DNA of 64,000 nt from Paenibacillus harenae DSM 16969 (lineage in GTDB: Bacteria; Bacillota; Bacilli; Paenibacillales; Paenibacillaceae), in assembly GCF_000422465.1 (NCBI RefSeq), contig NZ_AULV01000019.1, forward strand, positions 105,751 to 169,750. Direction: 5' to 3'. The notes under the pieces were generated by a model. That model was not told where the DNA came from, ran no database searches, and worked only from the letters and a program-made list of their open reading frames with translations. The position numbers were made by a program, and so were the translations under genes. Of this stretch, positions 9,523 to 17,973 are shown one piece after another (positions within the stretch are counted from its first letter, which is position 1; each line of letters begins with the position of its first letter).

Positions 9523-9641
9523 GCTTACGGGAAAAACTCCCGCTATTTAGTCCCGGCACATCAATAATGATGATCTAACGGGAAAACCTGGCGTTAATTC
9601 CGAGTGGAATCGTATCTTACCGGAAAACGGACCGAATTAGC
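9523..9641. repeat. Three degenerate intergenic repeat units
   Basis: Within a gene-free stretch (9401-10023) the pattern CTTACGGGAAAA occurs three times: about 9523-9553, 9573-9603 and 9615-9641. Each copy is followed by a C/G-rich block and then TTAATTCC-like or TATTTAGTCC-like sequence. Spacing is 40-50 bases and the copies are imperfect. They code for nothing convincing. The rest of 9401-10023 shows only the hairpin at 9727-9754 and presumably the promoter of the importer operon, which I could not place. Confidence 0.45.
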
Positions 9642-9726
9642 GGGAGAAAATCCAGCTAGACTCATCTTATTCGCTAATGACCCTCAATTAGAGGGGGATT
9701 TTCCGCTTCGATCCACTTAAACATCT

Positions 9727-9754
9727 GCCCATGCAATCGGCGCATGGGCTTTTT
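9727..9754 (+). terminator. Terminator-like hairpin in intergenic region
   Basis: GCCCATGC (9727-9734) and GCATGGGC (9742-9749) form a perfect stem followed by five T residues. There is no gene just upstream on the plus strand, so it may be a remnant, or may end a small RNA or read-through transcript. Confidence 0.45.
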
Positions 9755-10023
9755 GTGCGGAAACCAGAGAAAATCGTGTAGTTTTGCGAAAATAGGCAAT
9801 TGGTAAATATTGCGGTGACGTAAAAAAAGGTGGATGTTTAACAAAATTGACACATTAGCCGTAGATTCCGAATTGTCAGAGTAGTTGGTCATCTAAGCGC
9901 TTTCTTTAGAGCGGCTGCGTTTTCGGGCGACCGCGAAAATAACATATTTACGTTTTTTTAACTTGTCAGGTATGGTTGGATAAGAAAAGGCAGCACAATA
10001 ACGATCCGGAAGGGAGAGGTTCC

Positions 10024-10986
10024 ATGCAGGAGACTGGCGGTGTCATCAAGGGCAATGTGCTTCCGGAGCGGGAGAAGGGAAGAAATAAAGGTTGGAAGCG
10101 GATGGTTCGGAACTGGGAGCTTTACCTGTTTATAGCCCCCGCCTTTTTCTACTTTTTAATCTTTTCTTACGGTCCGATGTACGGCATCCAAATTGCGTTT
10201 AAGAACTTTATTCCAACGAAAGGGATCTTCGGGAGCCCGTGGGTGGGGTTCGACCATTTTACCCGTTTCTTCAATTCCTATTACTTCTGGGACTTGTTAT
10301 GGAACACATTGAGCATCAGCCTGTATGAGCTCGCTGTCGGATTTCCGATACCGATTATACTGGCGCTCGCCTTCAATGAATTAAAGGACGGCTTCTTTAA
10401 GCGGACGGCCCAGACCGTTACGTATGCGCCGCATTTTATTTCCGTCGTCGTTATGGCGGGGATGATCATTACCTTCCTGTCGCCATCGTCGGGAATGGTC
10501 ACGCATTTGATCGAATGGCTCGGCTTTGAAGCGCCTGAATTTCTGACGGACCCCCGGTGGTTCAAGACGATGTATGTATTCTCGGGCGTCTGGCAGAGCG
10601 CGGGATGGGGAACCATCATTTATTTGGCGGCGCTCTCGGGCGTTGACCCGGGACTGCATGAAGCGGCGATTATCGACGGCGCAACCAGGTTCCAGCGCGT
10701 TCGCCATATTAATATCCCTACGCTCATTCCTACGATGACGATCCTGTTGATTCTGAATATGGGCAGCCTGCTCGGGGTCGGATTCGAGAAAATATTATTG
10801 CTGCAAAATTCGCTTAATATGGAAGCCTCGGATGTGATCTCGACCTTCGTCTATCGTTCGGGTCTTGTGGACGCCCAGTACAGCTTCTCGACCGCAATCG
10901 GCTTGTTTAATTCGGTCATTAATGCGATTGTGTTAGTTGTCGTGAACCAGATTGTACGACGTACCAATGAAAACAGCTTATGGTAG
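10024..10986 (+). CDS. ABC sugar importer permease, LplB family
   Basis: A 320-residue inner-membrane permease with six spans. The binding-protein-dependent transport motif around EAAIIDGATRFQRVRHINIP (EAA loop) docks the ATPase. The family (COG4209, LplB) imports oligosaccharides in Paenibacillus and Bacillus. The start ATG at 10024 is preceded by AGGGAGAGG; an in-frame TTG at 9976 would add 16 polar residues without a ribosome site. It is the first gene of the permease / permease / binding-protein unit. No ATPase is encoded nearby; such importers usually share an MsmX-like ATPase encoded elsewhere. Confidence 0.9.
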   Translation: MQETGGVIKGNVLPEREKGRNKGWKRMVRNWELYLFIAPAFFYFLIFSYGPMYGIQIAFKNFIPTKGIFGSPWVGFDHFTRFFNSYYFWDLLWNTLSISLYELAVGFPIPIILALAFNELKDGFFKRTAQTVTYAPHFISVVVMAGMIITFLSPSSGMVTHLIEWLGFEAPEFLTDPRWFKTMYVFSGVWQSAGWGTIIYLAALSGVDPGLHEAAIIDGATRFQRVRHINIPTLIPTMTILLILNMGSLLGVGFEKILLLQNSLNMEASDVISTFVYRSGLVDAQYSFSTAIGLFNSVINAIVLVVVNQIVRRTNENSLW

Positions 10987-11001
10987 AAGGGAGCGGTACC
11001 G

Positions 11002-11910
11002 ATGACTTCCGCCGTTAATGAATCCGGAAGGGATAAGCTATTCCTTATTTTCAACTATATGTACGTATTCCTCGCTTTTGTCATTGTGGCCTACCCGGTC
11101 ATTTATATGATCAGCGCGTCCATCAGCGATCCGAAGCTCGTCGGCTCCGGCGAAATGTGGCTGTTGCCCAAGGGCATTACGTTCGAAGGGTATCAGAGGG
11201 TGTTCCAGACCAAAAGCATCTGGACCGGCTACGGCAACACCCTCCTCTATACGGTGGTCGGGACGGCGATCAATTTATTCGTTACGCTGCCGGCGGCCTA
11301 CGCGCTAAGCCGCAGAGATTTTGCAGGGCGCCACTTCTTTATGGGCATGTTTATGGTGACTATGTTTTTCGGCGGCGGGCTTGTGCCAAGCTATTTGCTC
11401 GTCAAGGAGCTCGGCATGGTCAATACGATGTGGGCGATTGTCATTCCTTCGGCCGCCTCGATCTGGAACATCATCGTATGCCGCACCTTCTTTCAGACTT
11501 CGATACCGAAAGAGCTGCAGGAGGCGGCGCAAATTGACGGGTGCAGCAACTTTCGGATGTTCATGCGCATCATCCTGCCGCTATCGATGCCGATTATCGC
11601 GGTTATGGCTTTGTTCTACGGGGTAGGCAACTGGAACAGCTACTTCTCGGCATTGATCTACCTGAACGATGCCGCGAAATATCCTCTGCAGCTGGTGCTT
11701 CGCCAGATTCTCGTTCTGCAGGAGATGTCCGCCATGGGCGGGGGCGTCATGGATGCCTCGACGGCGTCGGCGCTCAACAATAAAGCGGAGATCGCCGCGC
11801 TGGTCAAATACGCCGTTATAATCGTAGCAACCGCGCCCGTTATCGCGATTTATCCGTTTCTTCAGCGCTATTTTGTGCAAGGTGTCATGATCGGTTCCGT
11901 TAAGGGCTGA
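11002..11910 (+). CDS. ABC sugar importer permease, YtcP/UgpE family
   Basis: A 302-residue second permease subunit with six membrane spans and the EAA loop LQEAAQIDGCSNFRMFMRIIL. It lies 15 bases after the first permease, with AGAAGGGAG before its ATG. It should form the heterodimeric channel with the gene before it. Confidence 0.9.
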   Translation: MTSAVNESGRDKLFLIFNYMYVFLAFVIVAYPVIYMISASISDPKLVGSGEMWLLPKGITFEGYQRVFQTKSIWTGYGNTLLYTVVGTAINLFVTLPAAYALSRRDFAGRHFFMGMFMVTMFFGGGLVPSYLLVKELGMVNTMWAIVIPSAASIWNIIVCRTFFQTSIPKELQEAAQIDGCSNFRMFMRIILPLSMPIIAVMALFYGVGNWNSYFSALIYLNDAAKYPLQLVLRQILVLQEMSAMGGGVMDASTASALNNKAEIAALVKYAVIIVATAPVIAIYPFLQRYFVQGVMIGSVKG

Positions 11911-11952
11911 TCTTGCTCATAAAAAAAGATTAGTAAGGGAGAGGGTTTTCGG

Positions 11953-13587
11953 ATGAAAAAGCTTCGTAAAGCATCTTCGCTGCTGCTTAGTCTCGCACTG
12001 CTTATCTCATTGCTCGCAGCCTGCAGCTCGCCGAAGAATGAAGGTACAGCGGGTGAAGGCAATAACGCCGCAGATACGCCGACGGCATCCGCCGAGGCCG
12101 GGGGAGTCAGCAAGGAAGGCTTCCCGATCGTCAGCGAGCCGGTGACATTGAAGCTGATGTCGCAGGACGTCGGCGTTGCGGATTGGACCAAAATGCCCGT
12201 GCTGCAAGAAATGGAAAAGCTGAGCGGCATCAAGCTGGAATTCCAGAACGCGCCGATCGACAGCTTTGCAACCAAAAAAAATCTCGTCTTCGCCAGCGGG
12301 GATTTGCCAGATATTTTCTACGCGGCGGATCTGAAGCCGGCGGAGCAAGTGACCTACGGTTCCCAGGGCGTGCTTATCCCTCTTGAAAAATACATCGATG
12401 AAGGTTACGCGCCTAACCTCAAGAAAATTTTCGACGAATATCCGGATATCCGCAAGTCGTTCACGACGCCGGACGGACATATGTACGCTCTGCCGTATAT
12501 CGATCTGGCGGCGGTCTGGTACCGCAGTCCGATGTGGTATAACGGCAAGTTCCTGAAAGCGCTCGGCGTGACCGAGCTGCCGAAAACAACGGATGAGCTG
12601 TATGACTACCTGAAGCGCGTGAAGGAAGAAGATCCGAACGGTAACGGCGAGAAGGATGAAATCCCGCTCACCTCCATTAAGCTGGACGATCTGCGCATGT
12701 TCTTCCTCGGCTTCTGGGGGATTTACGATCCGGTTATTTATGCGGATAAAAACGACACGGTACATTATACGCCTCAAGAAGAAGGGTACAAAGGCTACCT
12801 CACCTTCATGAACCGCTTGTGGCAGGATGAGCTGCTCGACCATGAGACGTTCTCGCAGACGGATGAGCAGAAGAAAGCGAAAGGCCAAAACAACCAAATC
12901 GCATTGTTTAACGACTGGTTCCCGTATTTCACGTTAGGCGGCGAGCCAAGCGGCGACAATCCGATGATGACGCCGGTGAAGAGCGAGATTGCCGATTCTC
13001 CCGTATACGGCAAGCATCCCGGCATCTCCGCGAACGGCACGTTCGCGATTACGAGCAGCAACCCGAATCCGGAGGCTTCGATGCGCTGGGTCGATTACCT
13101 CTACAGCTATGAAGGATCGACCTTGTTTAACCAGGGTCCCGAGAATCTGCTGTGGAAGTACAAGAACAAGGAAGCGAAAGAGAAGGAATGGCTTCCCGTT
13201 CCAGGCGGCGGCGACCGTGAAGAGTATCGCGGCACCATCACGCCGAACTATGGCATTCTGACGCCGGGCATCAATACTGGCGATCTCGCCGTGGGACTTC
13301 GCAGCGAATTCGACGAATGGATCGACAAGGAAAATGCGGAGAAGCTGACGCCAATCGCGAAAGCGCCGTACCCGAACGTTTATCTGACAAACGATGAGCA
13401 AACCGAAGCATCCGCGCTGTTATCCGACCTGAATACGTACGTTCAGCAGATGGAAGCGAAATTTGTAACGGGACAAGAGTCGTTAAGCAATTGGGACAAG
13501 TACGCGGCTCAAATTAAAAAAATGGGCGGCGACCGGATCGCGGAGCTTTACCAAGGCGCGTACGACCGCTGGAATTCGGGCAAATAG
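11953..13587 (+). CDS. Solute-binding lipoprotein of sugar ABC importer (LplA type)
   Basis: A 544-residue lipoprotein. The signal peptide ends SLLAACSSP, with Cys24 as the lipidation site, followed by a Gly/Asn-rich tether. The mature part has the LplA-type two-lobe sugar-binding fold (residues about 65-540). It captures an oligosaccharide outside the cell and hands it to the two permeases. The gene follows the second permease by 42 bases, with GGGAGAGGG before the ATG. The ligand is unknown; the neighbouring enzymes suggest an amino-sugar or glycopeptide type of glycan. Confidence 0.9.
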   Translation: MKKLRKASSLLLSLALLISLLAACSSPKNEGTAGEGNNAADTPTASAEAGGVSKEGFPIVSEPVTLKLMSQDVGVADWTKMPVLQEMEKLSGIKLEFQNAPIDSFATKKNLVFASGDLPDIFYAADLKPAEQVTYGSQGVLIPLEKYIDEGYAPNLKKIFDEYPDIRKSFTTPDGHMYALPYIDLAAVWYRSPMWYNGKFLKALGVTELPKTTDELYDYLKRVKEEDPNGNGEKDEIPLTSIKLDDLRMFFLGFWGIYDPVIYADKNDTVHYTPQEEGYKGYLTFMNRLWQDELLDHETFSQTDEQKKAKGQNNQIALFNDWFPYFTLGGEPSGDNPMMTPVKSEIADSPVYGKHPGISANGTFAITSSNPNPEASMRWVDYLYSYEGSTLFNQGPENLLWKYKNKEAKEKEWLPVPGGGDREEYRGTITPNYGILTPGINTGDLAVGLRSEFDEWIDKENAEKLTPIAKAPYPNVYLTNDEQTEASALLSDLNTYVQQMEAKFVTGQESLSNWDKYAAQIKKMGGDRIAELYQGAYDRWNSGK

Positions 13588-13605
13588 GGAGTAAAGCAAG
13601 AAAAG

Positions 13606-13631
13606 CCCGGTCATGCGAAAGCGTGACCGGG
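13606..13631. terminator. Terminator between convergent binding-protein and AraC genes
   Basis: CCCGGTCATGC (13606-13616), a GAAA tetraloop, then GCGTGACCGGG (13621-13631). An A-run to the left gives a T-tract on the minus strand, so it best serves the AraC gene, but it can act both ways. Confidence 0.8.
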
Positions 13632-13641
13632 TGTTGGTCTA

Positions 13642-15915
13642 TCAACCCGTCCCGCTCTCCGCGTGCAGCTTGCGGTATTGCCCGGGCGTATGGCCGGTCT
13701 CTTTCTTGAACTTCCGGATAAAATTAGGCGTGTCCAGGTAGCCGACCCGGTTGATGATCTCTTTCAGCGGATCGTTTGTCGACGTTAATTGACGAATGAC
13801 CTCGTCCAGCCTTTTTTGCCATATATATTGAATAAAGTTAAGACCCATCTTCTCCTTAAAGGTGCGGCTGACATGGGACGGCGAGATGGAGAACTCAAAG
13901 GCGATCGTCTCAAGGCTGAGCGTATGGTCCATGAAATGCTTGTCGATATACGCCACAATCCGGTCCATCTGGGACTGCTCTTCCTTCTGGTGATTGCGCT
14001 CGACCTGCCCGCAGATCCGGGAGGCGAGACGGAGAAACCCGCTCTCCAGCTCATCCAGGGAATAGCTGTATATCATCGTCGGAGCGACTTCTTGGATCAG
14101 ATTGGGAATGCCGACCTCGGCCGCGGTCTTCAGCATCGCGTTCAGGATGTCAAAACAGACGCAGCGTCTGATTATCGCGGAAAGCTCCGTCGCCTGAAGT
14201 CCCCGGATGGCAGGACGAATCATCTGCGCGGCCACGTCATAGCTGCCCTGCTTCAAGCTCTGGGAGAGCTTCAGCAGCGAGCTGTTCGGAATCCAAAGCG
14301 TATGATCCGGCGCATAGGACAGCTTCTCGAAGTAGGTGACGGTGCCGTAGCCGGCGGATGTCCGCAATTCGAATGCGGAGCATGCTTCAATAAAAGACTG
14401 GTTCAGCTGATCCGGACTGGAATAGCAGGTGCCGACGCCGATCGCGGGCGTGACATCGAAGGCTTCAAGCAGATTGCCGCGCACCGCTTCGACAATGGAC
14501 CGGACATGCGCGAATTCCTGCAGCTCCTGATTCAGATCAAAGCTGGTAATAAGCGCGATCTGATCCAGTTGAGGAAGCTCGACGCCGTAAGCATGCGCGC
14601 CCAGCTCCGGGAATTGAATCTGAGCCAGCAGCCCGATTCGTTCCTGATGCTCCAGCCGCTTCTCCTGCGAATCGATCGGCTCGTTCCATCCGATCACCAT
14701 GACAAAGTGATGCGAACGGTCGAAGTGAAGATCGAAGGCTTCCTGCAGCTCCGGCGTAATGCTCTGGGCATTCCCGTATTTGAGCAGCATGGACAGAAAA
14801 TGATTCCGGGCGTAAGGCTCTTGAAGATCCACGCGCGAGCTGTATTCCTGCAGGGCGGTGCGGATGCGGTCCAGTTCGTTCCCGGCTGCGGGGGCTCCGT
14901 CCGCCCGATGCTTCGGCTTCGCCTTGGCGTGGGCGAACTCCGCCAGCGTAGAGATCGGCTGGTATTGCATTCTGGCGAGCATGATGGCGATCGCGGCTCC
15001 TACAAGCACAAGGATGCTGAATAACATGATGATGAAGCTTCGGACATGCACGACGCTGCTGAAAAACTGCGAGCTTGGCATGACCGTCACGTACGACCAG
15101 CCGTTATTCTCCGACGTGACGGAGACGATCGAATGCGGTTTGCCGTTTAATAGACTTTCGTGAATGCCGGTTGACAGGCCGAACAACGATTTCGCCTCAG
15201 TTGGGGTCAATGCTTCGCCTTGCCGGTTGTCTACCAGAATCTGACCCTGGTTGTCGAGAATATACGAGAAGCCCTGATAGTTGCCAAGAATCGAATCGAT
15301 AAGGCTGGTAAGCTCGGATTCCTTGATCAGATACAGGATCGTCCCGTGCGGGTTAGGATTAAAGGGCGTAATCGGAACCAGATAAGCCAGCATTTTATCC
15401 TCCAGATGGGAGTTGCGGATGACGGTGTCGGCCGGGCGCATAGTCGGAAACTTAACGTTATTTAAATCATCGAACACGACTTCATTGTCCCAATTGCTAA
15501 AGTTAAAGATGCTGGAAAATACATCAAGACTCGAGAGGCCTTTGGCGGAGTAGATATTGTTATCCTTATGAAAATAAAGGAACATTTCGCCAATAATCGA
15601 GCTTGTCGCTTTATATTGATCGAGCGCCTGAATGGCTTCTCCGCTAAAGTAAGGGTCGTGAACCCGATAAGGGGTCAGCCTCTTGTCGTAGGTGACTCGG
15701 GATGCGATTTCGCTTAGCTCCTTCATCCGTCCGTCAATGATGATTTTGGCTTGCGTTAACTGATTGAGTCGGGATTGTTCGATTTCCTCGCGGAGATTCG
15801 TAACGGCGTTCCGGTAGATGAACACGGTCATCAGAATTAACGGGATAAGCAAAATGAACAGATAGGACCATATATATTTTAAGAACAGCCTGGATTTGAA
15901 GTAGTTCCGCATCAT
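13642..15915 (-). CDS. Membrane-bound AraC-family regulator with extracellular sensor
   Basis: A 757-residue regulator. A first membrane span (about residues 14-32) and a second (about 290-312) bracket an extracellular sensor domain of some 255 residues. A cytosolic linker follows, and the C-terminus (about 650-750) carries two helix-turn-helix units of the AraC type (LSLETIAFEFSISPSHVSRT and a GYLDTPNFIRKFKKETG block). Such proteins control neighbouring Lpl-type importers in Paenibacillus. It faces the enzyme genes head to head and converges on the binding-protein gene, so it likely senses the imported sugar outside the cell and switches the locus on. The ATG is preceded by GGGGGC on the minus strand; a second ATG follows directly. 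Confidence 0.88.
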   Translation of the reverse strand: MMRNYFKSRLFLKYIWSYLFILLIPLILMTVFIYRNAVTNLREEIEQSRLNQLTQAKIIIDGRMKELSEIASRVTYDKRLTPYRVHDPYFSGEAIQALDQYKATSSIIGEMFLYFHKDNNIYSAKGLSSLDVFSSIFNFSNWDNEVVFDDLNNVKFPTMRPADTVIRNSHLEDKMLAYLVPITPFNPNPHGTILYLIKESELTSLIDSILGNYQGFSYILDNQGQILVDNRQGEALTPTEAKSLFGLSTGIHESLLNGKPHSIVSVTSENNGWSYVTVMPSSQFFSSVVHVRSFIIMLFSILVLVGAAIAIMLARMQYQPISTLAEFAHAKAKPKHRADGAPAAGNELDRIRTALQEYSSRVDLQEPYARNHFLSMLLKYGNAQSITPELQEAFDLHFDRSHHFVMVIGWNEPIDSQEKRLEHQERIGLLAQIQFPELGAHAYGVELPQLDQIALITSFDLNQELQEFAHVRSIVEAVRGNLLEAFDVTPAIGVGTCYSSPDQLNQSFIEACSAFELRTSAGYGTVTYFEKLSYAPDHTLWIPNSSLLKLSQSLKQGSYDVAAQMIRPAIRGLQATELSAIIRRCVCFDILNAMLKTAAEVGIPNLIQEVAPTMIYSYSLDELESGFLRLASRICGQVERNHQKEEQSQMDRIVAYIDKHFMDHTLSLETIAFEFSISPSHVSRTFKEKMGLNFIQYIWQKRLDEVIRQLTSTNDPLKEIINRVGYLDTPNFIRKFKKETGHTPGQYRKLHAESGTG

Positions 15916-16052
15916 GTGTTCTGCCCCCTATGAGATGCCGGTCGGTTTCGTTGTTTCTAATCATACCAACAAATCTATCGTTTGGACATAGAGCGGGAGT
16001 CGAAAGAACCGGAGCAAACGAAGGGGAATTCGGGCTGCAAAGGAGAATGAGG

Positions 16053-16946
16053 ATGAAAATCGGATTAAGCTCGTACAGTTTATTGAAAGCTCTGAAGTCC
16101 GGGGAGATGAGCGTTCTGGACGCCATCCAGTGGATTGCCGATAACGGAGGGGAGCATATGGAGATTGTCCCTTACGGCTATTCGCTGATCGACGACCCGA
16201 AGCTGACGGATGCCGTCCGGGAGAAGGCGAAGTCGGCGGGCATAGCGCTGTCGAATTACTCGATGCCGGCAAATTTTGTGCAGGAGACGGAGGATTTATT
16301 TCACGAGGAGGTGGACCGTGTCAAGCGGCATGTCGATCTTGCGCACCGGCTCGGCATCAAGCATATGCGGCATGATGTAACCGCCTTTACGATTCCGCGG
16401 GAGAAGATGACGATTCAGTGGTTCGAGGAAAATTTGCATTTGATGATGAAGGGCAGCCAGCTGATCGCGGATTATGCGGCGCGGTACGACATGACGACGA
16501 CGGTCGAAAATCACGGCTTCAGCGTACAGGCGAGCGACCGGGTACAGCGCTTGCTGCATGCGGTGAACCGGCCGAATTTCAAGACGACGCTCGATATCGG
16601 CAACTTCATGTGCGTGGACGAGAATCCGGTCATCGGCGTCAAGAAGAATCTTCCTTATGCCTCGCTTATCCATTTCAAAGACTTCTATTTCCGGCCGTAC
16701 GACGAGCATCCGGGCGGGGGAGACTGGTTCCTGACCTCGAACGGGAACTACTTGCGCGGCGCCATTGTCGGGCAGGGGGATATCGAAATCCGCAAAATTG
16801 TGAGGCTGATCAAGGAATCGGGCTACGACGGCTATATGACGGTTGAATTCGAGGGGATGGAAGAATGCAAATCCGCCTCCCGCATCGCCATGGATAACTT
16901 GCGCCGTTTATGGAACGAGTGCTCTGAACCGGAGGGGATACAATGA
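16053..16946 (+). CDS. Sugar phosphate isomerase/epimerase (TIM barrel)
   Basis: A 297-residue protein of the xylose-isomerase-like TIM-barrel superfamily. It starts MKIGLSSYSLLKALKSGEMS. Metal-binding candidates include TVENHGF (Glu), TLDIGNF (Asp), LIHFKDF (His) and MTVEFEG (Glu). AAGGAG ends seven bases before the ATG at 16053. The longer frame back to 15930 would run into the divergent promoter region and is not needed. It is first in the enzyme operon and probably interconverts or oxidises a sugar released from the imported oligosaccharide; the substrate is unknown. Confidence 0.87.
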   Translation: MKIGLSSYSLLKALKSGEMSVLDAIQWIADNGGEHMEIVPYGYSLIDDPKLTDAVREKAKSAGIALSNYSMPANFVQETEDLFHEEVDRVKRHVDLAHRLGIKHMRHDVTAFTIPREKMTIQWFEENLHLMMKGSQLIADYAARYDMTTTVENHGFSVQASDRVQRLLHAVNRPNFKTTLDIGNFMCVDENPVIGVKKNLPYASLIHFKDFYFRPYDEHPGGGDWFLTSNGNYLRGAIVGQGDIEIRKIVRLIKESGYDGYMTVEFEGMEECKSASRIAMDNLRRLWNECSEPEGIQ

Positions 16947-17968
16947 ACCGAAGCGGAGTGCCGGAGCCGGATATCGACTACGCTCCGAAATCGTATATTT
17001 GCAGGCGCGCACAAGAGCCGCTTGTGCTCGACGGCCGGCTCGATAAGCCGTTCTGGGCTGCTGCGGACTGGACCGACGAATTCGTCGATATCGAGGGGGA
17101 CCGCCGTCCGAAGCCCGCGAAGCGAACCCGCGTTAAAATGCTGTGGGACGACGACTATTTTTATTTTGCGGCGGAATTGATTGAGGATCAAATATGGGCG
17201 ACATTAACGGAGCGGGACTCGGTCATATTTTATGACAACGACTTTGAAATTTTTATCGACCCTGACGGGGACTCGCATCAGTATTATGAATTCGAAATCA
17301 ATGCGCTGAACACCGTCTGGGATCTGCTGCTGGTCAAGCCTTACCGCGATGGCGGTCCTCCGGTTAACGGCTGGGACATGAACGGCCTTCGAACGGCGGT
17401 GCATATAGACGGTGAGCTGAACAAGCCGGGCGCGGCGAACCGGATGTGGAGCGTAGAGGTCGCAATGCCATGGAGCAGCTTGCGAGAATGCGCGGCTGAA
17501 GCGCGCCCTCCGGCGCCGGGAGAGTTCTGGCGCGTCAATTTCTCCCGCGTCGAATGGCGCGTTGAAGCGGCGGGCGGCGAATACCGCAAGGTGATCAATT
17601 CCGATACGGGCAAGCCTTACCCCGAGGATAACTGGGTATGGTCGCCGATGGGTCTCGTTAATATGCATTATCCTGAGCTGTGGGGGTATGTCCTGTTCGC
17701 GGACGGAGACGGCCGCCATTCGTTCGAGCTGCCGGAGGATGAACGGGTGAAATGGGAGCTGCGCAAGCTCTATTACCGCGAGCGCAACTACTTCGCCGAG
17801 CATGGCAAATATACGAAGGATATGAAATCGTTAATGCGGGATGGGGAGCAGTGGAGCATTAAGCCTGAGGCGGAGACGACCCGCAGCCTATTTCAAATTT
17901 CAGCGCCGTCAACGGACGGGAAGTCCGTCTTCTGCATTCGCGAAGACGGCAAGCTGTGGAAGGAGTGA
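16943..17968 (+). CDS. CBM9-like carbohydrate-binding protein
   Basis: A 341-residue protein with a family 9-type carbohydrate-binding beta-sandwich: LVLDGRLDKPFW, VKMLWDDDYFYFAAEL, FYDNDFEIFIDPDGD and FWRVNFSRVEWRV are the family blocks. Unlike typical CBM9 modules on secreted xylanases, it has no catalytic partner and no signal peptide. It overlaps the isomerase gene by four bases (ATGA). It may hold or act on a glycan in the cytosol, or function as an enzyme of still unknown type. Confidence 0.85.
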   Translation: MNRSGVPEPDIDYAPKSYICRRAQEPLVLDGRLDKPFWAAADWTDEFVDIEGDRRPKPAKRTRVKMLWDDDYFYFAAELIEDQIWATLTERDSVIFYDNDFEIFIDPDGDSHQYYEFEINALNTVWDLLLVKPYRDGGPPVNGWDMNGLRTAVHIDGELNKPGAANRMWSVEVAMPWSSLRECAAEARPPAPGEFWRVNFSRVEWRVEAAGGEYRKVINSDTGKPYPEDNWVWSPMGLVNMHYPELWGYVLFADGDGRHSFELPEDERVKWELRKLYYRERNYFAEHGKYTKDMKSLMRDGEQWSIKPEAETTRSLFQISAPSTDGKSVFCIREDGKLWKE

Positions 17969-17973
17969 GCCGC

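Noticed and set aside
9674..9892. 72-codon minus-strand ORF in the intergenic region
   Set aside because: No ribosome site, and it runs through a terminator-like hairpin.
12007..12897. 296-codon minus-strand ORF opposite the solute-binding protein
   Set aside because: Shadow frame, Arg/Val/Ile-rich text without domain features.
13789..15024. 411-codon plus-strand ORF opposite the AraC regulator
   Set aside because: It is a shadow of the AraC reading frame: no ribosome site, basic low-complexity text, no family motif.
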